64,000 nucleotides of DNA, from the NCBI RefSeq assembly GCF_900497805.2, contig NW_020947390.1:2693145-2757144 (forward strand), in the 5' to 3' direction. The stretch comes from Vombatus ursinus. Its lineage: Eukaryota > Chordata > Mammalia > Diprotodontia > Vombatidae. Of this stretch, positions 35,930 through 49,676 are shown piece by piece (the first letter of the stretch is position 1; every line of letters starts with the position of its first letter). The notes beneath the pieces were generated by a model. It ran no database searches, was not told the DNA's origin, and saw only the letters and a list, made by a program, of their open reading frames with translations. The position numbers and the translations under genes were made by a program.

Positions 35930-37445
35930 CTCTGCTCTCTCCTCTTCCAATCCATTCTTTACACCATTTCTAGATGGCTTCATTATGCAGAGATCTGGTC
36001 ACATTGCTAAACTACTCAAAACCCTTCAGTGACTCCCTACTGACTTCTGAGTACAATTCAAACTCTTTTGCTTTTGCCTAGTATTCAAGGCTCTCTACAA
36101 CAACCACTTTAAAAGTGGCAGGTTCAGACTTGATATGTAGAAAAATTACATAACAATTAGAATTATCCAAAAGTGAAATAAGCGGCTGCAGAAATTAATG
36201 GGTTCTCTCTCACTGGAGGTCTTCAAGTAAAAGCTGGAGTCTGATCGTTTGTTGGGCAGGTTGTTAGAGGGCATCTTGTAAGAATGAATCCACTAGATGG
36301 TTGCTGAAGTCTCTTCTAACTCAGATGTTACCCTACTGATAGAGACCTCCCCAGCTAGTCTTTTAAATATCCTGCATTTATAATCCCAAGTGTTCTCTTT
36401 TCCCATGTGGAGACTACTAGCAGCTCAGAACAAGCCAATCATATAACATCTGCTAGTGCTATGGGCTTGGTCATCACAGCTTCAAAAATGTTGAAATCAC
36501 TCAGCAAGGATCACAATTGGTAGTCGAGACCCACAACCTCTCCAGTCATATCTCAGGGTAGGGGCCATCTGCCTTGCCTGGTCCTTAGGACCCATTCTCC
36601 ATACATCCAACATGGACTTGGCTCTGTAAATGTGTATTTACCTCATAACTCTCAACAAATATTAGCTCTAAGATTCTGTACTTGAACACCTTTTTTTTCC
36701 ACAAACGTTATGCTCCAATATTCAATACCCAAACTGCATGCCCTCAGTAAGTATTCCATGTTCTCTTCTCAATTTCTTTCCTTTCAACCCACCTCCCTCC
36801 AATTCTGTGTCACTCCTTAAGTGCTCAACACTTTATCACAAACACATCCAGGGGTCGTGCTCTTTAAATAGCCCAAGGGGGATAATTAGTAATTGTAGAT
36901 ACATGCAGGAATACTATATCTTTCCTGAATAGCTATTTGCCTTCTCCCAGTATTCTCAACTTTAACATTGACTTGTCCAATTTTACCTTATACCGTTTCC
37001 CTCTACATAGCATAAGCTTCTGCCAAATTGCACTACTCAATGTCTCTTGGGGGCATTGCTCATTTTTCTGGCTCTGTGCTTTTCTCACATAAATTCCGGT
37101 CTGGGATACACCTTTCCCTCCTCTACTAATTGAATTCCTATCTGTCCTTTAAAGCCCAGGTTAAATGCTTCATTAGCATGCCTTCCTAGAATCCTCTCCA
37201 TCTCCCAGATTCACTTAAGTAGATAATGACACTTTCTTCATTAGAGTTAACATTGTTCTCTGGGCCTCTCTGATGTGCTTCTCATATATTATTTTGTACC
37301 ATAATTATTTATGTACATGTCATATGACCCTACCAGCCCATAAACATGATAAGGACTGAAATTATGTCTTATCCTAGTTTTGGATCTCTTAGAATGTACA
37401 AACACATAGTAGTTTTATGTTTGGTGAAGTGAATTGATGAACTGA
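35930..37445 (+). mobile_element. Fragmented L2 with CR1/L3 3' end inside
   Basis: 35980-36110 reads L2 (CAGTGACTCCCTACTGACTT, TATTCAAGGCTCTCTACAAC) and 37130-37440 reads the L2 tail (AAAGCCCAGGTTAAATGCTT). In between, 36130-36335 looks like a CR1/L3 3' end (TCACTGGAGGTCTTCAAGTA; ACTAGATGGTTGCTGAAGTC), and 36340-36930 is unassigned. Confidence 0.5.
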
Positions 37446-38031
37446 CACAAAATTGTTCCAGTGCCTGCAGAAACCCTTCAATATGAAAATGAGCAACTAG
37501 AGATGATAAGAACTGAAATAATAAAGGAAAATAAGAGGATTTCCCCCCATCCCCATTTTGATTCATCTTCAGATAATCACTAGAGGAAAAAAGCCCTCAA
37601 ATATAGGCAAAAAATCCACCAGTTTGAGTTCTTTCACATATGACTAAGTTTTCTTATTAGTCACAGTAGTATTTAAGGACAATAATCTGGCAAATCCTTA
37701 TACTCATCTCATTGACCTATACAAACAAAAATGCTTTAAAGAGTAGATAAAGACAATTTTCAGCCTAAATAGCTCACCAGATGGAGCAAGAAATCAAACA
37801 CAGTATTTTCCAAACTCCATCTAGCTGTTAGGTTGAACATTCTCAATTTCCCCTAGTGTACTCACTCAGTAAACAAGCTTGGGAATGTGATACATTTTTG
37901 TGTGCTTACCTCTTTTAATACTTGTCTATGTGTATCACCCCAATGCATGCTGGGGATATGGAACTGGACTTGACTTGCATGGCTGAAAATCTTTGAGAAT
38001 GACCACAAGAACTGACACAGTTTGAATGTGA

Positions 38032-38123
38032 CATAACTTCCTTTATCTTTTTGTGTGTGTGTGAGGGCAATTGAGGTTAAGTGACTTGCCCAGAGCTACA
38101 CAGCTAGTGCATAACTTCCTTTA
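38032..38123 (-). mobile_element. 64-bp CORE-SINE fragment with perfect target duplication
   Basis: The insert 38046-38109 reads, on the minus strand, CACTAGCTGTGTAGCTCTGG then GCAAGTCACTTAACCTCAAT and a CA-rich tail, the last part of a WALLSI-type SINE. CATAACTTCCTTTA flanks it at 38032-38045 and 38110-38123. Confidence 0.9.
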
Positions 38124-38518
38124 AATGGCATACTGAACATGCTGCCTGTACTTCAGGTTGCTTATTAAAAGAGTCAGGCTGTCAGAAATTGTAATCCATA
38201 CATTATTATTGTAATAATATCAGGTGAGGCTATCGCACTGTTCTACTGCTGGGTGTTTCTCAAGACTAGGCCTATCTGTGACAACTTGAAGGTAGTAAAT
38301 GCTGTCAGTAAAATTGTAAAAATTTATTTCCATATATTTCTGGACCTTTCCTTTCTAACATATTGGAGCTGATCAACTAATTCAATAGGGCTTTGAAACC
38401 GACTGAAACAATGAAAATTACATGCATTCTTACACATTTTTTTGGTGAAAATCATCTTTGAGTTCTATGCCAAGAAGATTCTCTTCAATAGCTTTCCTCT
38501 CCATGTTAAGGTAATGCG

Positions 38519-38760
38519 ATATAATGAAAGTATGTTTGACTTAATCTTGTGAACCCTCAGTACAAACCACAACACGCATACTTACAAGCTATATGATCTT
38601 GGATTACTTACTTTACCTTCAGTTTCCTCAACAGCAAAATGCAGATAATAATACCTGTAAGTACCTACCCCATGAGGCTGTTGTAAGGAACAAATGAGAT
38701 AATGGATGTAAAAAAAACTTTGCAAGCCTTAACATATGATCTAAAAAGTTATTATTTGAT
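38519..38760 (+). mobile_element. MIR-type SINE
   Basis: Shows CTTACAAGCTATATGATCTT, CCTTCAGTTTCCTCAACAGC and CATGAGGCTGTTGTAAGGAA. Confidence 0.8.
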
Positions 38761-38789
38761 GTATTTCCTCTACCCCACCAAACACACAT

Positions 38790-38790
<1 letters not shown>

Positions 38791-38825
<35 letters not shown>

Positions 38826-38832
38826 GCACACA
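38791..38832. repeat. CA microsatellite
   Basis: About 15 CA units with CG interruptions at the 3' side. Confidence 0.96.
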
Positions 38833-41800
38833 GACACTCACCAGACAACCTTTAGGAATAGCCAAGTTGATCACCCTAAATCTTCAGCCATTTTATTGTT
38901 CTATAGACTTTGTGTACCAGAAGGAGTTAAAAAATGGGACAAAAGATAAAAAAAAATCAAACTGGGTTAATAAGCACACATAATTCTCCAGTTCTATAAT
39001 TATTCAGTTCCAAAATAATAAGAGTCTCTAACATTTTTCTTCATTTCTTGTGCAACAGGAAAATCTCCATCATGTTTGTACTATATAGTAATTGTGGTAT
39101 TTCTACTGGGTTTTAAGGAATTAGTATAATTTTGTACATAGCATTAAAAATGCTATGAATCATTGTCATGTGGTATGGCCATGCCAAGGCTTTCTTCAAT
39201 TATTGTGAGCAAACAAGAGTTGATTATATGGTTATCTAAATATATACATGCTGGTTACCAATAACTAAACATTATTCTCTTCTGATAACTTTTTGGTGTT
39301 TCATGTGACCTCTTTTCACAGCCTGGTAACATGGTATGCAAAACTTTCTAGTAACTTTTCTAGTAACAGTATCAGTAAAACAGTAAAACAAAGTTACTTT
39401 GACCCTGAAAGATACTGCAACACACTGACATGCATATCTGGGAAAATTCCGGTTGCTCCCATTTCCTTACAAAGAAACTAAGTATAGTATTACAATACAA
39501 TATATAATACAGCCTTTCAAAGCAAAATTATGAAAATAATTTTTGAAAATAGGTGAAAACATTTTTATTAACATTTTAATGCAGTTCAAACGTAGAACTC
39601 TGCACTGCCATGTCTCCTTATTTTTATTTCTACTTCTTTCTAAACAAAATTTGTAAACTACAAGCTACAGAATGTGCTGTTCAATTTAATCTTACTATTT
39701 AAACAATACTTAGGGGTGGGGATGAATACTTTTTAGTTAATAGCATAAGGTGCTAGTCATATAAAACATTTGTTTTTTCACATATCATAATTAGACTTGT
39801 AAATAAAACTTGTTAGAAATTAATCATGAGGCAAAATTTACATGTAATATCTCACTTCTAGGTGTTACATTAGTTTTGGTGGACTATATATATAACTCTG
39901 GTCTAAATTTAAAAACATATAGTTTAGATTTTTGCTAAAGTTGAAACTTACAAAAATTATTTTTACTAAGGTCGACTTGAAAATTAAGGTTTCTGTTATT
40001 TTTTTTAAAACTATACGTTGAAACAAAAGCTATGAAATATGTCAACAAAACCTCTAACTATAAAAAAGATGAGGAAGACAAAAATACAGGCACCTGTTTA
40101 TAAATAATAGAAAATGATTTTTCACTCAAATTACACTACTATTGTGGTAATTATAATTTTTGCTAAACACACATAACTTAATACATCATTGAAAAGTAAG
40201 GCCTTTAGAGGCTAAATAATTTGACCACTGTCTGATGCTAGTTAGTGACAAAGTAAGCATTAGAATCTAGGACTTTTGATTTCCATTGCTTTTTTTTTTT
40301 TAACTAACCACAGTTACCTTTGTCATAAATGGGTTCAAAAACATTCTACAAATATTTAAGGTATTTGTCATTTGTACTTTTCAAGTGGAAAACTGAAGAA
40401 CAAATATATTCTTTCATGCCTAGCTCCTATCAATAAGAGTGTAACTGGTGGGAATTCAGGAATTTTCACTTTGGACAGCCTATAAACAGGCAGACAATAT
40501 TTCACCTTTCCTAGAATATTAGATTTAATTCATCTTTGTTTCTTGAGTATGTTCAAACCACTGTTTTATAAATGAGAATAAAATCCATAAAGGGTTTAAA
40601 AAAAAGGATTTGATATAACTAGATGTAAATTTTCTTTATGCTTGATATTCTCTTGAAGTTTTATTAATAATTCATCTAATCCAGTGTTTTACAAATTAAT
40701 ACACGTTTGGAAAACTTTAGGCCTTGAAATGCATTGGTAGACTTCATAAATTCAGATCCAGGGAATATGGGGGTATGGAATTCTCCTGGGATAAAGGGGC
40801 CAGAAAATATGTGAGAAAATAAGGAAAATCAAAGTTATTTTTACATTTATATATGCAAATTTATATGTACAAATATTTTTACAGATATAAAATTTTATTT
40901 TTTTTTAAATGTGTAGGGAAAATATCACCAGCATGGAAACTTTCTAACAGCACTCTTATTTATATTGTATAGAAAAGTAAGGTTCTAAGTAACATTATTT
41001 GGTGAATGCTGGTCTAGTGGTCTATATCCATTGAGGGAGGACAATACTTGAGAATTACGTTGCCAGGTGGGGAGATATTTAAAAAAAATATTCAAATTTG
41101 TTGGGGCCAAAGTGTTTTAATGGGTTTAATTATGAATAAGGCATATGAATAAGGAGAAGCAGGTTTGCCTAAAGGTTTATAAAGATTTTGTTGCTGTGTA
41201 GGTATATTTGGAGGGAAGAGGGAAGTAAGAAAAAAAAATTTCCCCCTTTTCTATGCATGGGTATAAGGGCAGTACAACTGCATTATGTTTTCTTTATATC
41301 ATGCAGTCCAAAACAAAACAGGAGAAATAATCCAGGAGAAAACTACCTGTTCTGTTGCTGCTGCTGCCATGATTCTCTCAGCAACTATGTTCCTTTGGGA
41401 CTCTGTTGGGGGATTAAGTACAAACTTTTAGGTTAAGCACTTAAATTCTTGTTATGATGATGATTTCACCTGGTTCACAGTACTGGCAGTTGATTGACTA
41501 TTCTGTTCTCTGTCTAGGGTCAGATTTGGCTGAAACTATAGTTGTTAAAAGACTCATCTTAAAGAGTTTTAAAAACTGTTTTATTATAGGAAATAATTTT
41601 TTATTGATTTCTATTTCTTTATTGGTTTTTAAAAGCCTCTAGTACATTGTGAAAACTGTTAATTTGTTTTGTAAGCAAATATTTAAACTCATTTCCAACT
41701 ACTTTTACCTAGTTAGTTTGAACTCATGATGAACTGTAATTTTTTTTAGAGTTGAAATAAATTCACATTGATCTTTTCCTTCCCTGAATTACTATTACAA

Positions 41801-41899
41801 TTAAATGTAGAACCACAAAGTCTAGCTCTTGATGATAAGCTATCTGCTACTACTCTCTACTTGTTTGACATGTATAATTCTTGACCATCCTACAGGATA

Positions 41900-42015
41900 G
41901 TAAGCGACTCATAGACAAGAATGGTCTTTTCTCATTCTTTTACATTGTGATACCCAGTGCAGTACTAGGTGCACAGTAGACAGTCAATAAATACTTGTTT
42001 GTTGATTGATTAAAA
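41900..42015 (+). mobile_element. L2-like 3' tail
   Basis: CCCAGTGCAGTACTAGGTGC and CAGTCAATAAATACTTGTTT with a TTGATTGATT end, close to the exon 4 donor side of intron 4. Confidence 0.65.
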
Positions 42016-42122
42016 TCTATCATCTATTTTCTGATTATGACATTTATTGCATCAACAATCTATTATTATAACAGGCACAGTAAATTTTAGATTATTTTTC
42101 ATCATACATAAATTATTTTTAC

Positions 42123-42428
42123 CTGGCAGTGATTTAGACCACTTGACTACAGAAAGGAGTTGCCTCTCAGCTAGTTGATTTAGACTGTTCAGCAAAGAAC
42201 TGGACGTTTCAGGTTTTGTGTTGTCATATCCTGCATAGATAACATCTGGCTCAATGCTCAGTAGCAGGTTGATCAGTGGGGGAATCAACTGAATTTCTTG
42301 ATTTGGTGAAAAGGTGATTCTCTGTGTTAGAGCTTGGCTCTCATTTGGAAGGCCCACTGGCTGTGGAAGAGCAACAGCATCTAATGCTCTCATAACTCTG
42401 ACTTTATTGAACTTTTTAAATTTTCGAC
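42123..42428 (-). CDS. PGR: PGR exon 4, hinge end and first helices of ligand-binding domain
   Basis: This 306-bp exon, the human length, begins [20 protein letters not shown] (the first Gly codon is shared with exon 3). It runs through the hinge ([20 protein letters not shown]) into helices 1 to 3 ([37 protein letters not shown]) and ends SLPG. The acceptor TTTTTAG lies above 42428 and the donor GTAAAA at 42117-42122. Asn719 and Gln725 (human numbering) of the pocket are kept. Human Gly722, between them, is Ala here (codon GCT at 42169-42171). Other differences include Leu for Met in NLLLSI and Tyr for His in YAGYDN. No stop or frameshift is present. Confidence 0.97.
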
Positions 42429-43024
42429 CTAAAAAGAAACACACACACATGAGTTTAAAAGTGTAATTATCTGAATCCATACAAAATACAACATAGCAAG
42501 AAATATCCAAAATAAAAATGGCATGTTACATGATAATTTTTTGAGTTCATAGAAGTAGAGGATTATAGATCTAAGGTGAAATGTCACCTTTTCTATTATT
42601 TTTACCATAATAATTCAATGATATTTTTCTTCCTGTTTACTACTTCCTCCTCTTTTCCCTCCCAAACAGCATTTGGTTAAACTGAATACAAAAATCAAGA
42701 TACGATTTGACCAGGGAAAGTATGGGGGGAACCATCATTTACACAATCCTTTGAATGTAACCTAAGATTACATTACCATTTTTGGCCATCCTCTCACATG
42801 TTAATACTAAAATCCAAGGATCATTTGCAGAATAATTGTTTATTTTGCCATATTTTTCCAATGCTATATTTGTAAGGATGATTGTTTTGAGCCTAACCAC
42901 GGGACTTTACATTTAACACTTAAATTTAATCTTATTAGTTTGGGCCCAGTTGATTATGTACTAAAGAGGCATTTCTATATTAGAATATGTAGTTTCAACA
43001 TAACCTGATGTAAGACACAACTTC

Positions 43025-43110
43025 AAACCAATTCAACAAACAACAATTAAGCACCTACTGTGTGAAGGTACTATGCTAGGCACAAGTTCAGAAAAATTAA
43101 AAACTTTTAA
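43025..43110 (-). mobile_element. L2/MIR3-like tail, antisense
   Basis: ATTAAGCACCTACTGTGTGA and ACTATGCTAGGCACAAG, a short tail fragment. Confidence 0.65.
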
Positions 43111-44189
43111 AATTTAATTAACATACCATCAGAAGTGGTAATGTTTCATCATGGAATGGGAATGACTCAGGCTGTTCCAAGGCTAGACCAGGGGAGCATA
43201 AGCTCGTCAGGTTTGATTAAACTGAACATATGTTAAGCATTGTTCCAGAAACACACTAAAGCCTAGTTAAATGTGGAGAGTCTCATTACTAGCAAGCTGG
43301 CCATTAGGTGATAAATTATTTGGCCATAAGTACTTGTGAAAAAGATAAAAATACGAAATAGCTCATTTCTGTTAAAGTCCTATTTCTGCAGTGATGGTGG
43401 CTGAGGAGGACAAAAGGAAGAAAAGTCAGATTATCTAAAAATATTAATTTAACTATTAATATTTTAAATGTGAAATCTTTTCTCAGTGATCAACAAGATA
43501 GTATATTACTGGAGAACTGGGTCACAGATTTATTTACATTTTTGCTATACATGGAACTAGAAGAGAGGAAATAAGCATTGGAAGAGTTAATTGCCTCATG
43601 TGCTCAAGTACAACAAGAACTATCATTTTATGGGACTTTTGGTCATTTCTCCTTGTAGACCCTTTCATGATGAACATTGGCAAGGAGATCATCAGGTGTA
43701 GGGCCTGCTTATACTATACCTTCTGTAGGGGATAAAGAAATAGAGAAATTCTTCAAAGAAATTGACAATAGCCTACATATTATGTCAAGGAATACCTTGA
43801 TACCTGGTGACCCAAGGTAAGTAAAAGGAATTATAGCAAACAATATTTCAGAAAATTGGTTTGGGATTAAGAAATAATAGAGACAACAAACTTGTAGATT
43901 ATTTAAAAGCCTGAACTTGGTTCAGGAAGACTGTTAGAAGGCTCACTAGACATGGTAAGCACCAAACAGCATCATAAAAATGAAACTAATTATATCTTAA
44001 AGAAACAGAATTGGCTATGTGTAGGCAGAAATCAACTGCTTAAAGCCAAAATCAACACAGAATTAGCAGAAAGGATAAATATTATAAGATGTAATACTTC
44101 AAGCATATTGCCTACTGTAATAGAATATATTAGAAAAATATAGAAATATAGAAAAAACAGAAAAATATAGAAAAAATATAGAAAATATT

Positions 44190-45900
44190 TAGATAAAACA
44201 GGGTTACTATCTTTAAAGAGCTTCTAGTCTAGTAGGAGGCTGAGACATCAAAATAGAGCTGATGAGATCACCAAATGAAATAGTATAGACAGAAGGGAAG
44301 AAAGCCCAGGGCAGAAACCTGTGGGGACAGTTACGCTTGGAGGGCATGATTTAGATGAGAATTCAGCAAAGAAGACTAAGTAGTGGTCTGATAGGTATGA
44401 GAAGAACTAGGAGAGAGTGGTGTGCCAAAAACCTAAAGAGAAGAAAGTATCAAAAAGAAAAGGGTGACCAACCACGTCAAAGGCTACAGAGAGAGAAGAA
44501 TGAAGATTGAGAAAAGGCAATGGGATTAGGCAATTAAGAAATCATTGGTAATTTTAAAGAGAGTAGTTTCAATAGAATGATAAGGTCAGAAGTAAGAGGT
44601 TTAGCACTTATTGTAGAGAAGGAGTTTAGCCACAAGGGGCAGAAGAGATAACAGGATGATAATTAGCAGTGTTAGAAGGATCAAGTGAGGGTTTTTTGAG
44701 GATGGGGGAGACATAGACATATTTGTAAGGAAGGAGCCAGTAGACAGGGAGAGATTAAAGATAAGTGATACACTGAAGATAACAGAAGGGGCAGTCTTTT
44801 GGGGAGATAAGATGGAATGAAATTATTTTTGCAGGCAGAGGAGTTTGCCTTGGTAAGGAAGAAGGCCACCTCTTCATGTAAGACATGGGTGAAAGAGGAG
44901 ATAGTGGCAGAAAACATCTGCCCATTTCTAGGCATTTTCTCTGGCCCCATACCTGTAATGTTCTCCCTCCTTTGCTTGGTCAATTGACCTCTCCTGTTTC
45001 TTTTAAGTCTCAACTAAGATCCTATCTTTTACTGGAGTCTTTTACAATCCCTCTTAATTTGAGTGCATTCCCTCCGTCAATTGTTTCCTATTTATCCTTT
45101 ATATAGCTTGCTTTGTATATATTTGTTGGCATGCTTTCACTCATTAGATTGCAAGCTTGAGGGAAGGGATTGTCTTTTGCCTTTTTTTTGTATACTCAGT
45201 GCTTAGCACAGTTCTTGGAACATATCAGATGCTTAATAAATGTTTATTGATTGATTGATTGATTAATCTGAGTGATATGAGATGAGGAAGAAGTAAGAAA
45301 AGAGAGCTCATGGTAAATGGCATCAATTGTTTCTGTAAAATATGAGGCTATATTCTCAACTAAGAGAGTAATTAGGAAGCCATGGGAAGTTCGAGGAGAG
45401 ATGAAATGATTCGAAAGAGCTGTAGTGTAGAATAAGGTAGAAATTTGATAAGGAAAGAATTGCCTGGCAGCAGTGAGGACCCAGTAGAGGTTGGGTAACA
45501 TACATTTCTAGTGGACTTAGTCAAAATAATGGTGTGATTTTATCCACCTTAATTCAGCAGCACATGTGTAGGAGTGAAGGTGACAGATGATGAGAGTAAT
45601 CCAAAGCTGAGGCTTGACAAAATGCAATTAGTGATTTGATAAGAGGGCCAAGGCCTCAAGACAATAGGACACTATTATAGTTGAATTGGTTCACGAAGGG
45701 GTCAATATAGGGAAAAGAGGAAAGTATAACTAGTGCAAGGGTAATGGCCTGGGAGGAAACTAAAAGTTTGAGACATTGAAGGTCGTAGTATGGATGAAGA
45801 GTTGGATTTTGGTAAGGGAAGGCAGAGACAGGGGTGAAAATCTAATAGATTGTGGTCAGATGAGGGGATTTCAGAATTCTTCAACATGGAGTGATACATT
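44190..45900 (-). mobile_element. L2 LINE, reverse-transcriptase region, antisense
   Basis: The reverse complement of 44470-44500 encodes a stretch like the L2 RT palm (AFDVVGHP-like, where AFDTVDH is usual). Upstream and downstream blocks follow L2 ORF2 order: plus strand AAATAGAGCTGATGAGATCA, TGAGGGTTTTTTGAGGATGG, AAAATATGAGGCTATATTCT. It is broken throughout and interrupted by a sense L2 tail at about 44935-45265. Confidence 0.75.
44935..45265 (+). mobile_element. L2 3' end inserted in an older antisense L2
   Basis: TTTTCTCTGGCCCCATACCT, TTGTTTCCTATTTATCCTTT and the tail AGCACAGTTCTTGGAACATA, ending in TTGATTGATTGATTGA, a complete L2 3' end with its short terminal repeats. Confidence 0.8.
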
Positions 45901-46389
45901 TGTTGGTGATAGTAAGATCAATGGTTTTACTATCTTTGTGTATGGCCATTTTTTGGTCCTATACATGGGGGATGATGTCTTTTATACTACTTCTTGAAAG
46001 TGAATATTCATTGGTAATATACCTACTTACATTCCCTTGTATCTTTCTATGGAATCTCTATAATCATTCTTCAGAGCTCACGGTATTTCATGATTGGTAG
46101 TCACATAGCATCACCTGCAGGATATTGTTGTTAAAAATATGGATTTTTGCTACAGGAAGCAGGTTTCAATCACTGAAATAACTGCTAAAATTCCCAAATG
46201 GGATCTAGCCTGCTTCCTTCCTCCTATTCAACTCTAGGCACATTTTATTATCCATCTACAGTAGATTCTATAACATATACATACAACATGACCAGTCAGA
46301 TGATGTAGTTGTTTTTTGTAATTGTTTCCAATCCCAAAGTCTCAAAAGAAAAAATTATATAAAGAGAGACAATTATTACAGATGAAGCT

Positions 46390-47255
46390 ACAAGCTAATA
46401 ATAATAATAGTAATAATAATAATGATTAGTATTTATATAGCACTTAAAGTTGGCAAAGTGCTTTGCATATACGTATGTTGAAACTGTACCTCATTATGGT
46501 TCCCCCAATAAACAGGAAATAGGAACTATGAGTGTAAAGGGGAACACAGAAGTCATTTGCCAATACTGCCTCCCAAATTAAGGCCACATCCAGAGACTGC
46601 TAAATTAGAAAAAGCCAAGTGGATCTTAATAAATGGTTTTGTTCTGCAAACTGCAGAAAAACCCTAGGCATGTGCAATAAAACCAAAGAAATATTATGCT
46701 AATAAGGCAAGGCTAAGTTGGCACTGATAACTTTGAGATGATATTGATATTTTAATGAGCAAACACCAAGAAGATATTGATAAGAGTTAGGTCATCTCAT
46801 CCTCACCAGAACCCTGTAAGAATGGGATCTCAAAACCCTGCCTCTTGAGCTTCCTCCAAATGCTAAGGATCCATGTCACCCAAGTGCTCCCAACTCTGAT
46901 CCATAGACTTTAATTTATCAGCAGCTACACTACCATGTGATGAGCATGATACCCTGAATTCACTGGGAGAAAGCAAGGGCTAACAAAGGCATCCCATGAC
47001 TCTTCCCTCTTGCCCTATAGGTACTTCCCCTCACAGTTGGGTTTAACAGAATAATGTGTTATCTCATTTGTTCCTCACAACAATCATTTGGGGTAGGTGC
47101 TATTATTATGCATATTTAATAGATGAGTATACTGAGGTTATGGGACTTGCCAAGGGTGACACAGCTAGTAAGTGTAGCAGAGGCAGGATATTAATTCAGG
47201 TCTTCCTGACTTCAAGTTCAGCCATCTATCCACTGTGCTACCATGTTTCTTAGGT
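46390..47255 (-). mobile_element. MIR-type SINE, antisense, split by a 571-bp insert
   Basis: 46430-46476 (ATATAGCACTTAAAGTTGGC) and 47050-47255 (ATCTCATTTGTTCCTCACAA; GACACAGCTAGTAAGTGTAG) are the two parts of one antisense MIR. The insert is listed separately. Confidence 0.75.
46477..47047. mobile_element. LTR-like insert in MIR
   Basis: The 571-bp block begins TGTTGAAAC and ends GTTTAACA, short inverted ends as at the borders of many LTRs. It contains several AATAAA motifs. No clear target duplication was found, so a DNA transposon remnant is also possible. Fossil in either case. Confidence 0.35.
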
Positions 47256-47694
47256 AGCTAGATATTAAGTCAAAAGCCCTAAAGAAGGTAAAATACAAAT
47301 GAACTAATTCTGGCAAACTTTAATACTTACATCTCTTATTGGGTTTCCATACCCCCAAACCACTTTCTGTGACTGATGTGGTAAATACAAGGAAAATCAT
47401 ACTATTCAGGGTCTGCATCTCCCAGTTACTCAGCCTAGACCCCACTGATACCACAAAAGGTCATATAAACTGATTCTGTCCAATCATGGTAAGGAAATGG
47501 AAGGTGACTTAGAGTAGAGTAGGGCAGAAGGCTTGGGTATGGTGAAAGACATATGTGTGGTCAGAGCCACAGGTTAGTGATGAAAGAGTGTCTGGCCTGA
47601 GGGAAAGCAGACTGGAAACCCAGCTAGCATCAGACTTCTCTTCTCTGACATTACTCAAGCTAGGACTAAGGCTGGCTGACCCCAATATTCTTGA

Positions 47695-47784
47695 AAATGA
47701 GGAAGCTGAGGCCACATAGCAATCCAGACTCCAGAGGTGAAATGAGGAAACTGAGGCCATATAGCAATCCAGACTCCAGAGGTT
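47695..47784. repeat. Tandem duplication of a 45-bp unit
   Basis: Two adjacent copies, 47695-47739 and 47740-47784, share GCAATCCAGACTCCAGAGGT and differ at a few bases. Confidence 0.93.
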
Positions 47785-47899
47785 TGTGTAACAGTAGAAG
47801 GGTGAGGGATCATAAGTGAGAAGGAATCATGAAAACAAATGAATAGAGGAAGAATCCTAAAGGTGAAGGAATAGATAAGCTGAAAGACCAAGGATCAAG

Positions 47900-49650
<1,751 letters not shown>

Positions 49651-49676
49651 TTTTTTTAAATGAAAGAAGGGACTGT

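Larger units (their letters stand above)
29545..42122 (-). other. PGR: PGR intron 4, 12.6 kb
   Basis: This intron separates exons 4 and 5. It holds scattered MIR- and Mar1-type SINEs, old L2 and CR1/L3 tails near 35.9-37.4 kb, a short SINE fragment with perfect target duplications at 38032-38123, and a CA run near 38791. The stretches 31030-35040 and 38840-41890 are AT-rich and show no repeat or coding signal that I recognise. Confidence 0.9.

Noticed and set aside
38628-38837. Open frame on the minus strand rich in Val-Cys
   Set aside because: It is a translation of the CA microsatellite and a MIR.
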